This document shows positions 15,789-23,455 of a stretch of DNA of 41,231 nt, piece after piece. Position 1 is the first letter of the stretch. Every line of letters begins with the position of its first letter. The notes below the pieces were generated by a model. The model had not been told where the DNA came from and did no database searches. It saw nothing but the letters and a program-made list of their open reading frames with translations. Origin of the DNA: Thermoanaerobaculia bacterium (lineage in GTDB: Bacteria; Acidobacteriota; Thermoanaerobaculia; Multivoradales; JAHZIX01); contig JALXFE010000478.1 of NCBI GenBank assembly GCA_027069135.1, positions 1-41,231 on the forward strand. The letters are read 5' to 3'. Made by a program: the position numbers and the translations under genes.

Positions 15789-17537
15789 ATGAAAATGGTT
15801 CGGCTTACACTGGTTGTCCTCTGGCTTCTGGCGGTCCTTGGCGGACCCCTCACGGCCCAATCCACGGGCCCGGTGAGATCCCCGGCCCTTGAGGGACGGG
15901 CCCGGCTCGAAGTGATGGATGAGGCCCAGGAGCTCTTCCTGGACAACATCACCGTCAACGTCGTCAACATCGAGGTGGTGGTGACCGACAAGAAGGGCAA
16001 ACAGGTCCGGGGTCTCGTGGCGGACGACTTCGAGCTCTTCGAAGACAAGCGACCGATGGAGATTTCCAATTTTTACGCGGTCGACGGCGGGGTTCCGCGG
16101 GCCGATATGGCCGGCGGTCAGCCGGTTCCCGGGGATGAAGGGATTCCGGGCGTACCGCTCGAGGCCCTGACGATTCCGGAAGATCAGCGCCTCAATCTCA
16201 TCATCTTTATCGACCACTTCAATATCCATGCTTTGAATCGCAATCGCGTCATGCGAGATGTGCGGCAGTTTCTGCTACAGACCATCAAATCCGAAGATCG
16301 GGTCATGCTGATGACCTACACCCGTTCTCTCAAGGTGGAACAACGATTCACCAGCGACCCTCGGCTGGTTTCCGCCGCCCTGTCGAGTCTCGAAAAGAAC
16401 AGTGGTTTCGCCAATCTGCGAGATACCGAACGCCAAGAGGTCATGCGCAATATCGAGGACGCCCGGAGTGGCTCGGCAGCCTTCAGTTTCGCTCGAAGCT
16501 ACGCGGAGTCGGTGTTCAACGATCTGACCTTCACCATCAAGAATCTCAAGCAACTGGTGGAACAGCTAGCCGGTCTGCCGGGGCGCAAGATGGTGTTGCA
16601 CGTCAGCGATGGGATTCCGATGGTCGCCGCTGCGGAGATCTTTGAGTTGGTGGATGGCAAATACCCCGGAATCGGGGCTATCAACGAGACGTTTAACTAT
16701 GACACTTCCCGGCAGTTTCAACAGTTGGTCGCTTCGGCCAATGCCAATCGGGTGACCTTCAATACTCTGGATGCCGCGGGCCTGCGCACGTCCATTTTTA
16801 CGGACGCTTCCCATCAGGGGGGAGTGGGTCGAGGCAACCTCGATTCGACACTGATCCACAACCTCCAGGATACCCTTCACATTCTCGCCGAGGGCACCGG
16901 TGGCCGGGCGATCGTGAACCGCAACCGACCCCTGGCGGCGCTTCGGGAGGTCGCGGAAGACTTTCGCAACTTCTATTCCCTAGGGTTCAGCCCCTCCCAC
17001 GCGGGCACCGGGAGGCTGTACCGCATCCGGGTCCGGTTGAAGGATAAAGCCAAGCGCAAGGCCTACGATGTGAGGTACCGCGACAGCTACCGGGACAAGA
17101 GTGTTGAGACTCGCATGTCCGACGGCACCCTAGCGGCCCTCAATTTCTCCTACGAGGCCAATACTCACGGCGTAAAGATAGAGTTTGGAACCCCGAAGAA
17201 GCAGAGCGAGGGCCGGCATTTTCTGGTGCCCATCGATATCCGGATCCCCCTCGGCAAGGTGACCTTGGTGCCGGTGGAAGGTTCCTACCAGGGCCGCGTA
17301 AGACTCTTCATCGCGGCCATGGATTCCGACGGGGGGAAGTCTCCGGTGGAGGAGGCCTCGGTGCCGATTTCCATTCCCGCGAAGCAATTGGATCCGGAAG
17401 GGCGGCAGCAATATGTCTACTCCGTCGAGTTGCTGATGCGCAAGGGCGGCCATGAAGTCGCGGTGGGCATGCGGGACGACCTGGCCGGCAGTACCTCTTT
17501 CGTACGCCGCCGGATCCGTGTCGGAGCCCGGGGATGA
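15789..17537 (+). CDS. VWFA-related domain secreted protein (acidobacterial type)
   Basis: 582 residues, AAGGAG 8 bases before ATG. Signal peptide 1-24 (GPLTAQ). The block NVVNIEVVVTDKKGKQVRGL followed by DDFELFEDKRPMEISNFYAV is the hallmark start of the VWFA-related family that is abundant in Acidobacteria. A VWA-like Rossmann domain follows (LNLIIFIDHFNIHALNRNR, about 135; GLPGRKMVLHVSDGIPM, about 263); the metal site is not the standard DxSxS. GGRAIVNRN...DFRNFYSLGFSP and YRIRVRLKDK...DVRYRDSY close the core, and about 140 further residues form a beta-rich end. It is presumably periplasmic; molecular role unknown. Its stop overlaps the next start (ATGA). Confidence 0.85.
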   Translation: MKMVRLTLVVLWLLAVLGGPLTAQSTGPVRSPALEGRARLEVMDEAQELFLDNITVNVVNIEVVVTDKKGKQVRGLVADDFELFEDKRPMEISNFYAVDGGVPRADMAGGQPVPGDEGIPGVPLEALTIPEDQRLNLIIFIDHFNIHALNRNRVMRDVRQFLLQTIKSEDRVMLMTYTRSLKVEQRFTSDPRLVSAALSSLEKNSGFANLRDTERQEVMRNIEDARSGSAAFSFARSYAESVFNDLTFTIKNLKQLVEQLAGLPGRKMVLHVSDGIPMVAAAEIFELVDGKYPGIGAINETFNYDTSRQFQQLVASANANRVTFNTLDAAGLRTSIFTDASHQGGVGRGNLDSTLIHNLQDTLHILAEGTGGRAIVNRNRPLAALREVAEDFRNFYSLGFSPSHAGTGRLYRIRVRLKDKAKRKAYDVRYRDSYRDKSVETRMSDGTLAALNFSYEANTHGVKIEFGTPKKQSEGRHFLVPIDIRIPLGKVTLVPVEGSYQGRVRLFIAAMDSDGGKSPVEEASVPISIPAKQLDPEGRQQYVYSVELLMRKGGHEVAVGMRDDLAGSTSFVRRRIRVGARG

Positions 17538-17965
17538 GACGTTGGAGCCGTCGTGCCCAGGCCTTGGGCGGGTCTCTGGTAGAAGTCCTCCAGGCGGAGG
17601 TGCACTCTCTGCTGGCGGAATTTCGAAATACGGGGAAGGGAGCCGTCCGGGCTTTGGTTCTGCTGCTGGCAGCGGCGGCAGTAATTTTCTGGAGCCTGGG
17701 GCTGTTGATCACCTTCGGCGTCGCGCTGTTGACCACCCGAATCGGGCTCTGGCAGGCCGCCGGGCTGAGTTTCCTGATTCTGGCCTTGATCGGTCTGGCC
17801 TTGGCGCTCTGGGGCTGGCGCTCCTTCAAGCGCTTGCAGGCACCGACCCAGATCGTTCGCACCCATGTGGACGATCATGTCCTTTGGTGGAAGGAGACCC
17901 TCACCTCCCGCGAGCGTCGTCCAGAAGTCGAGATCAAGACTTCGGCGGGGGAGAAGCCCAGCTGA
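17534..17965 (+). CDS. Holin-like (Phage_holin_3_6/YqjE type) two-helix membrane protein
   Basis: 143 residues. The start overlaps the previous stop as ATGA. An amphipathic N-terminus (SLVEVLQAEVHSLLAEFR) is followed by two hydrophobic helices (about 38-62 and 72-94) and a charged cytoplasmic tail. This is the layout of the small 'phage holin family/YqjE' membrane proteins found on chromosomes, usually beside YqjD/YqjK-like small proteins, as here. No phage genes are near, so a lytic role is unlikely. Its stop overlaps the next start (TGATG). Confidence 0.65.
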   Translation: MRRWSRRAQALGGSLVEVLQAEVHSLLAEFRNTGKGAVRALVLLLAAAAVIFWSLGLLITFGVALLTTRIGLWQAAGLSFLILALIGLALALWGWRSFKRLQAPTQIVRTHVDDHVLWWKETLTSRERRPEVEIKTSAGEKPS

Positions 17966-18171
17966 TGGCCGGCCACGGATCCAAGGGCCCGGAAGCCCTG
18001 GAGCTCGCGCGCCGTCGGCGTCGGCTGGAGGACGCCCTCGAAGAGACCCGATGGGGCCTCGAACGGGAATTTGGGTGGAAGCTCAGGTCCAAGGGAGCCG
18101 CAATGATCCTCTTGGCCGTTGCGGCGGGCTTCGTCGCCAGCCGGGTATTCGGTCGACGTCAAGGGTCATGA
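17965..18171 (+). CDS. Small single-pass membrane protein (YqjK/DUF3618-like)
   Basis: 68 residues. ATG 17965 overlaps the previous stop (TGATG), supporting translation by coupling. A charged helical N-terminus (LELARRRRRLEDALEETRWG) leads to one membrane helix (about 46-61, AAMILLAVAAGFVASRVF) and a basic end. Small proteins of this form commonly accompany YqjE/holin-like genes in envelope-stress loci. Function is inferred from position only. Confidence 0.6.
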   Translation: MAGHGSKGPEALELARRRRRLEDALEETRWGLEREFGWKLRSKGAAMILLAVAAGFVASRVFGRRQGS

Positions 18172-18237
18172 GATAGAGGCTCGGGTCTCGCGTCGGGGGT
18201 CCGCAAGAGAAGATCAGAGATCGGCTGAGCTTGGCTT

Positions 18238-18251
18238 TAGCAGCCCGTGGC
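18238..18251 (+). repeat. Solo copy of the MITE-like element tip
   Basis: The 14 bases tagcagcccgtggc are identical to the left tip of the element at 12743 (matching 12744-12757). The sequence then diverges, ending in gtgctag. It sits four bases past the stop of the minus-strand DUF4177-like gene and may be an eroded or truncated copy. Confidence 0.55.
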
Positions 18252-18254
18252 GTG

Positions 18255-18443
18255 CTAGCCGTCCATGGGTCTTTTGAAGACCATGGCGATATTGTCGGTG
18301 GCGCCCGTCTTGAAGTTGACCGAGGTCAGCCCGACCAACTCCCAGCCTTTCATTCCCAGCTCCGTCAATCTCGGAGCCGCGTCCGGATCCAGCCGGTAGT
18401 TCTCACTGCGGATATTGATGATTTTGTATTCCCACTTGGTCAT
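18255..18443 (-). CDS. DUF4177-like small protein
   Basis: 62 residues. AGGAG lies 8 bases before ATG. The sequence (TKWEYKIINIR, LTELGMKGWELVGL, NIAMVFKRP) has the 'WEYKxx...LNxLGxxGWELVxv...FKR' pattern of DUF4177-type proteins, which are small cytoplasmic proteins of unknown function. It is a single gene on the minus strand between two plus-strand units. Confidence 0.72.
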   Translation of the reverse strand: MTKWEYKIINIRSENYRLDPDAAPRLTELGMKGWELVGLTSVNFKTGATDNIAMVFKRPMDG

Positions 18444-18626
18444 CGTTCACTCCTTGAGACAGATTTTTGCCGGAAAGCCTGTCCTGCCGAGGACGTCTCA
18501 GCATCTATTGTAGCCCCCAATTCTAGAAGACCGGTCCGAAACAGCATGTCTCGACAGCCTTCCGGGTGAGGCCGTTCAGGAAACCTGGCGCTGTGCATCC
18601 CTCCGAAGCAGGGTTAAACTCGCCCC

Positions 18627-19334
18627 ATGTCCGAGAACCATCACGACCTTCGCCAGCTCCTGATTTTCACCAAACCCGCTCGACCGGGGCACGTCAAGAC
18701 CCGCCTGATCGGTGACTTGAGCGCGGTGCAAACCGCTCAGCTGCACCAGGCGTTCCTGGAGGATGTCGCCCACCGCTTAGCCGCCGGACGATTCCGGTTG
18801 CGTATGGCCTGGGCTCTCGAAGCTGAGGAGGCGGTGCCGGAGTTTCTGCTCGACGATGGCCGTGAGATCGCGGGCCTGCGGCAGGAGGGAGCCTCCCTGG
18901 GGGAGCGCCTTTTCCGTGGCCTCGAGGGGGCTGCTCGTTCCTCGCAGCTGGTCGCGGCCGTCGGGAGCGATCATCCGTCCCTGCCGCTCGAACGGGTTGA
19001 CAGCGCCTTCGAGCTGTTGGAGGCGGGAGCCGAGGTGGTGTTGGGGCCCGCCGAGGATGGCGGGTATTACCTCATCGGTTGCCGCCGGGAGAGCCTGCAT
19101 GAGAGGATCTTCGAAGAGATTCCTTGGAGCACCGAGGAGGTTCTCGAGGCGACGCGGGCTCGCTGCGGGGAGCTCGGTCTGCGGGTCGAGCTCCTCCCCC
19201 GGGGGGCCGATGTCGACACTCCGGAAGATCTCATGGCCTTCGAGGAATGGCTGCAAGGGGAGCCCGAGAGCTGCCCCCGCAGCCGCTGCCTGTTAGCGCT
19301 TTGGGCGCGGTCGGCGGCGGAGACCTCGCCATGA
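18627..19334 (+). CDS. DUF2064/TIGR04282-type nucleotidyl- or glycosyltransferase-like protein
   Basis: 235 residues. The GT-A-like start LLIFTKPARPGHVKTRL is the family signature; GSDHPSLPLERVDSAFELL and VVLGPAEDGGYYLIGCR form the metal/nucleotide-binding blocks, and VDTPEDL closes the domain. Members have been labelled arsenosugar biosynthesis glycosyltransferases, but many lie in other contexts and the substrate here is open. There is no Shine-Dalgarno site; a TAAACT box is 7 bases before ATG, suggesting a leaderless message. The stop overlaps the nnr start (ATGA), so it is co-expressed with NAD(P)HX repair. Confidence 0.8.
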   Translation: MSENHHDLRQLLIFTKPARPGHVKTRLIGDLSAVQTAQLHQAFLEDVAHRLAAGRFRLRMAWALEAEEAVPEFLLDDGREIAGLRQEGASLGERLFRGLEGAARSSQLVAAVGSDHPSLPLERVDSAFELLEAGAEVVLGPAEDGGYYLIGCRRESLHERIFEEIPWSTEEVLEATRARCGELGLRVELLPRGADVDTPEDLMAFEEWLQGEPESCPRSRCLLALWARSAAETSP

Positions 19335-20899
19335 GAATCCTGACGGCTCAAGCGATGCGGGAGGTCGACCGCCGGGCCATCGAGGAGCTCTCAATCCCCA
19401 GCCTTGTTCTGATGGAGAATGCTGCCCTCGGGGTCGTGGACGCTTTGGCGGAGTCCTTTCCCGAAGCTCGCCGGATCGCTGTTTTCTGTGGTCCGGGCAA
19501 CAACGGCGGTGACGGTTTCGCGGTCGGCCGGCATCTCGCGGTCCGGGGGTATGACCTCGAGCTCTTCCTGGTCACGGGGCGCCGGCCTCCCTCCGGGGAT
19601 GCGGCGGTAGAGCTCGAGATTTGTCGGCGTATGGGATTGGCGGTGAAGGACGTCAGCTCCGGAGCCCACCTAGGGAAGGCTCTCGAGGTGGCCGGAACCT
19701 GCGATCTGGTGGTGGACGCCCTCTTCGGCACCGGTCTCGGTCGCCCTCTCGGAGGGCATTTCGGCGAGTTGGTCATAGGGCTTTCGTCGTTGGGCGTCCC
19801 CTGTTTGGCGGTGGATCTTCCGAGCGGCCTCGACGCGAGCTCTCCCCACCCTCCGGGCCCCTATCTTCAAGCGGAGCAGACCGTGACCTTCGCGGCTCCC
19901 AAGGTGGCGCATATCTTTCCGCCGGCCGCCGAGGCGGTGGGGGAATTGGTGGTGACAGATCTCGGGATTCCTCCGGATCTGGTGGCGGACGCGCCCGGAG
20001 ACCTTTCGCTGCTCGAGGCCCAGACCCTCTCCGGACTCTTGTCTTCGCGTCCCGCCGAGGGACATAAGGGGACTTTCGGCCACCTGCTTCTCGTCGCGGG
20101 ATCTCCCGGGAAGGCGGGCGCGGCGATCCTTGCGGCTCGGGGCGCGGTGCGGGGAGGAGCCGGCTTGGTTACCGTCGCAGTACCGGAACCCCTGCGAGAT
20201 TTGGTCGACGGTGGCAGTCTCGAGACGATGACCTTGGGGCTACCTGCCGGGTCGGGCGGAACTTTGGCGACGGAAGCGCTTCCGGACCTTGTTGCCGCGG
20301 CCGTCGGCAAGTCGGCCGCGGCGGTGGGTCCGGGGCTCGGGGAGGAGGCCCAGACCCCGGAGGTGATTCGAGACCTGGCCCTCCGGCTGGAGCTGCCCCT
20401 GGTCCTCGATGCCGACGGTCTCAACGCCTTCGCCGGCCGGCTGGAAGACCTTGCCGGACGCCCCGCCGCGACGATCTTGACCCCGCATCCGGGGGAGCTC
20501 GGACGTCTCCTGAGCTGGCCTACAGGGCGGGTCGTGGAGGAACGGCTGGAAGCGGTGCGGGAAGCGGCGCGGCGCAGTCGATCCGTCGTCGTCCTCAAGG
20601 GGCATCGGACCCTGGTGGCCGATCCCGGGACTGGCGTCTGGGTCAATACGACGGGCAATCCCGGAATGGCGACGGGTGGATCCGGTGATGTCCTCACCGG
20701 CCTCCTGGGAGCGCTGCTGGCCCAGGGGTATGACGCCGTCGACGCGGCTTGCCTGGGGGTCTACGTCCACGGGGCTGCCGGCGACCGGGTGGCCGCCGAA
20801 CAGGGGCCGGAGGCCTTGGCGGCGGGAGATCTCGCGGCGGCTCTGGGCGGCGCTTTTGGCGAGCTCCGGGGCCTGGCCACTGCCGGGAGCCGGCGATGA
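19331..20899 (+). CDS. nnr: Bifunctional NAD(P)H-hydrate epimerase/dehydratase
   Basis: 522 residues. It repairs hydrated NADH/NADPH. The N-terminal epimerase domain (about 1-210) has AMREVDRRAIEEL, FCGPGNNGGDGFAVGRHL and VVDALFGTGLGR. The C-terminal ribokinase-like dehydratase domain (about 225-515) has GHKGTFGHLLLVAGSPGKAG, DADGLN, TPHPGELGRLL, VVLKGHRT and NPGMATGGSGDVLTGLLGAL. Both catalytic halves are complete, as in the E. coli fusion. ATGA overlaps join it to the genes on both sides (DUF2064 before, tsaE after). Confidence 0.93.
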   Translation: MRILTAQAMREVDRRAIEELSIPSLVLMENAALGVVDALAESFPEARRIAVFCGPGNNGGDGFAVGRHLAVRGYDLELFLVTGRRPPSGDAAVELEICRRMGLAVKDVSSGAHLGKALEVAGTCDLVVDALFGTGLGRPLGGHFGELVIGLSSLGVPCLAVDLPSGLDASSPHPPGPYLQAEQTVTFAAPKVAHIFPPAAEAVGELVVTDLGIPPDLVADAPGDLSLLEAQTLSGLLSSRPAEGHKGTFGHLLLVAGSPGKAGAAILAARGAVRGGAGLVTVAVPEPLRDLVDGGSLETMTLGLPAGSGGTLATEALPDLVAAAVGKSAAAVGPGLGEEAQTPEVIRDLALRLELPLVLDADGLNAFAGRLEDLAGRPAATILTPHPGELGRLLSWPTGRVVEERLEAVREAARRSRSVVVLKGHRTLVADPGTGVWVNTTGNPGMATGGSGDVLTGLLGALLAQGYDAVDAACLGVYVHGAAGDRVAAEQGPEALAAGDLAAALGGAFGELRGLATAGSRR

Positions 20900-21327
20900 C
20901 CCGATGGCATTGCCGATCGGAGGCCGAGACCCGAGCCCTCGGGGCGGAATTGGCCCAGGACCTGCTTCCTCGATCCGTGCTCTTGTTGGAGGGGGAGATG
21001 GGGAGCGGCAAGACCGTTCTGGCCCAGGGCATCGCCCAGGGGCTCGGGATCCCTCCCGATGACGTACAATCACCCACCTACACACTCGTGCAAGAGTATG
21101 AAGGTCCCGGCGGACGCCTCGTTCACCTGGACCTATATCGCCTGGAAGGCGCGGAATTGGATCGCCTCGGCCTCGATGATCTCTTGGAAGGCGAGGGTGT
21201 AAAAGTAGTGGAATGGTCCCAGCGCCTCCCCTGGCGTCCGACCGGCAGCCGGAGCCTTCGCCTGTCTCGCGGAGCCGACGGCGGTCGTATCGTGGAAGAG
21301 ATCTTCAGAGACCGAACGAGGTCCTGA
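20896..21327 (+). CDS. tsaE: tRNA threonylcarbamoyladenosine biosynthesis ATPase TsaE
   Basis: 143 residues. The start overlaps the nnr stop (ATGA). Walker A GEMGSGKTVLAQG, then VQSPTYTLVQEY, HLDLYRLEG and VKVVEWSQRLPW (Walker B-like region and the Glu-Trp motif) are all typical of TsaE. It drives the t6A modification complex with TsaB/TsaD, which are not in this window. The nnr-tsaE pair is a common bacterial arrangement. Confidence 0.93.
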   Translation: MTRWHCRSEAETRALGAELAQDLLPRSVLLLEGEMGSGKTVLAQGIAQGLGIPPDDVQSPTYTLVQEYEGPGGRLVHLDLYRLEGAELDRLGLDDLLEGEGVKVVEWSQRLPWRPTGSRSLRLSRGADGGRIVEEIFRDRTRS

Positions 21328-21350
21328 AGACCGGCCCCCTCGATTCGTGG

Positions 21351-21434
21351 CCAGATGTGTGTGCCCAGACGTGCATGCCCAGATGAGTGTAACCAGATGA
21401 GTGTAACCAGGCGGGAGTCACCAGACGGGAGCCA
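21351..21434 (+). repeat. Six degenerate 14-bp tandem repeats
   Basis: Six head-to-tail 14-base units beginning CCAG (ccagatgtgtgtgc, ccagacgtgcatgc, ccagatgagtgtaa twice, ccaggcgggagtca, ccagacgggagcca) fill the gap between tsaE and the 3-hydroxybutyryl-CoA dehydrogenase gene. There are no spacers, so it is not a CRISPR. A binding-site array or simple slippage repeat is possible. Confidence 0.8.
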
Positions 21435-21457
21435 CGGGCTGGAAATAAGGAGAGAAG

Positions 21458-22312
21458 ATGAAGATCAAGAACGTAGGCGTCCTCGGTTGCGGCCTCATGG
21501 GGGCCGGCATCGCCGAGGTCTGTGCCAAGGCCGGCTATAAGACCATCGTCCGGGAAGTGAGCGAGGACCTGCTGGAGAAGGGCATGGGGCGCATTCGCTC
21601 GTCCCTGGAGAAGGCGGTGACCAAGGGCAAGCTCACGGACAAGGATTGCGAGGCGGCCTTGGGGCGTCTCTCCGGGGCGGTGGAGCTCGACGATTTAGCG
21701 GAATGCGACCTCGTCATCGAGGCGATCGTCGAGGACGTCGAGGCGAAGCGCAAGACCTTCGGGAATCTAGACCGGGTGGTCAAGGACAAGGCCATCTTCG
21801 CCAGCAATACGTCGTCTCTGACCATCACCCAACTGGCCGTCACCACCAGTCGCCCGGATCGCTTCGTCGGGTTGCATTTTTTCAACCCGGTGCCGGTCAT
21901 GAAGTTGGTGGAGGTCGTCAACACGTTGCTGACGGCAGATTCGACGGTGGCCCAAGCCCGCAGTTTCGTGGAGTCCCTGGGCAAGCATCCGGTGGATTGC
22001 AAGGACAACTCGGGTTTCATCGTCAATCGGCTCCTGATCCCCTACCTGCTGGACGCCATCCGGTTCTACGAAGAGGGCGGGGGGACTCTGGAGGATATCG
22101 ACGGAGCCATGAAATTGGGGTGCGGCTACCCGATGGGCCCGTTCACCCTCTTGGATTTCGTCGGCTTGGATACCACCTACTACATCGCCAACATCATGTT
22201 CGAAGAGTACCGGGAGAAGCGTTTTGCACCGCCTCCACTGCTGAAACAAATGGTGACCGCGGGACGCCTAGGTAGGAAGAGCGGGCGTGGTTTCTATCGC
22301 TACGATCGGTAG
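21458..22312 (+). CDS. hbd: 3-hydroxybutyryl-CoA dehydrogenase
   Basis: 284 residues, AAGGAG just upstream of ATG. NAD-dependent oxidation/reduction between 3-hydroxybutyryl-CoA and acetoacetyl-CoA in fatty acid or butyrate-type metabolism. Rossmann motif GVLGCGLMGAGIAE at the N-terminus; SNTSSLTITQL and HFFNPVPVMKLVEV (catalytic His) in the middle; NSGFIVNRLLIPYLLDAIR and LGCGYPMGPFTLLDFVGLD in the C-terminal helical domain; it ends GRKSGRGFYRYDR. Single-domain length, as in Hbd/PaaH, not a FadB fusion. Confidence 0.92.
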   Translation: MKIKNVGVLGCGLMGAGIAEVCAKAGYKTIVREVSEDLLEKGMGRIRSSLEKAVTKGKLTDKDCEAALGRLSGAVELDDLAECDLVIEAIVEDVEAKRKTFGNLDRVVKDKAIFASNTSSLTITQLAVTTSRPDRFVGLHFFNPVPVMKLVEVVNTLLTADSTVAQARSFVESLGKHPVDCKDNSGFIVNRLLIPYLLDAIRFYEEGGGTLEDIDGAMKLGCGYPMGPFTLLDFVGLDTTYYIANIMFEEYREKRFAPPPLLKQMVTAGRLGRKSGRGFYRYDR

Positions 22313-22380
22313 AAAATCGCGGCGTAGTAGACTTGCGGGCCCGAGAACCCCATGAGGCGCCAAGAGGCAAGACCCGAACG

Positions 22381-23442
22381 ATGAACGACACTCCGACGAC
22401 CATCTCCACCCCGCCCCCTCCCCCGGAGACCGAGGCGGATCCGGAGAGTCTTCTCATCCCTCTGCCCGCCGAAGGGCTGGACGTTCTTTTCGGGACTCAC
22501 GACGAGCATCTCCTGAAGATCGAGAAGGTCTTCGGGGCCCGGGTTTCCGCCCGCGGGGACGAGTTGCGCGTGACCGGTCCGGGGGCCCAGGTCGTCGGGG
22601 GGATGTTGCAGCAACTGGTGTCTCTGGCGGACGGCGGTTACCGCCTGCGATCCCAGGATATCCAGACGGCGATTCGGATCCAGCAGGAAGACCCGACGCT
22701 GCGCCTCGCAGACTTCTTCCTGCCGACGGGCATGGAGGCCGCGGTCCGGCGCCACGTGACGCCTCGAACCCTGCGCCAACAGCTCTACCTCAAGGCGATG
22801 ACCCAGTTCGAGATCGTCATTTCCATCGGCCCGGCGGGTACCGGCAAGACCTACCTCGCCGTGGCCATGGCGGCGACGGCCCTGATGGAGAAAAAAGTCC
22901 GACGGTTGGTGCTGGCTCGACCGGCGGTGGAAGCCGGGGAGAAGCTCGGCTTCCTGCCCGGGGATCTGGTGGAGAAGGTCAACCCCTACCTTCGCCCCCT
23001 CTACGACGCCCTCTACGACATCATCGGCTACGATAAGGTCGGCCGCATGATCGAGCGGGGGACGATCGAGGTCGCTCCCATCGCCTTCATGCGGGGCCGG
23101 TCCTTGAACGAGAGCTTTATCATTTTGGACGAGGCCCAGAACACCACTTCAGAGCAGATGAAGATGTTCCTGACCCGCATCGGGTTCGGTTCCCGAGCGG
23201 TGATCAACGGCGACATCACGCAGGTCGATCTGCCACCCGGCCGGGTCTCCGGATTGGACGAGGCGCAGAGGGTCCTGCGCGGCGTCAAGGGCATCGCATT
23301 CCAGAACTTCGACCGTCGGGATGTCGTACGCCACCCGCTGGTGCAGAAGGTCGTCAACGCTTACGAGGTCTATGAGCGGGCCCGCGACGAGCGGGCCGGA
23401 AGAGAGCACCGTGGGGACGTCAGCTCGGCGTCGCCGGAATAG
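22381..23442 (+). CDS. phoH: PhoH-family ATPase
   Basis: 353 residues from ATG 22381; a start 16 codons earlier is possible but adds no conserved sequence. A small N-terminal nucleic-acid-binding-like region (about 30-90) precedes the PhoH domain: Walker A SIGPAGTGKTYLAVA (about 149-163), LARPAVEAGEKLGFLPGDL, PIAFMRGRSLNESFIILDEAQNTT (Walker B) and GDITQVDLP. These are ATPases or helicases linked to RNA metabolism. It starts the classic phoH-pgpH-ybeY-corC-era row, in which YbeY and Era act in ribosome maturation. Confidence 0.92.
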   Translation: MNDTPTTISTPPPPPETEADPESLLIPLPAEGLDVLFGTHDEHLLKIEKVFGARVSARGDELRVTGPGAQVVGGMLQQLVSLADGGYRLRSQDIQTAIRIQQEDPTLRLADFFLPTGMEAAVRRHVTPRTLRQQLYLKAMTQFEIVISIGPAGTGKTYLAVAMAATALMEKKVRRLVLARPAVEAGEKLGFLPGDLVEKVNPYLRPLYDALYDIIGYDKVGRMIERGTIEVAPIAFMRGRSLNESFIILDEAQNTTSEQMKMFLTRIGFGSRAVINGDITQVDLPPGRVSGLDEAQRVLRGVKGIAFQNFDRRDVVRHPLVQKVVNAYEVYERARDERAGREHRGDVSSASPE

Positions 23443-23455
23443 TACGTACTGAGTC

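Noticed and set aside
17534-18171. Phage lysis cassette suggested by the holin-like gene
   Set aside because: No endolysin, structural or integrase genes are present, and the gene is coupled to a chromosomal VWFA-related gene.
21351-21434. Possible CRISPR array
   Set aside because: Units are 14 bases, contiguous and degenerate with no spacers, and no cas genes are nearby.
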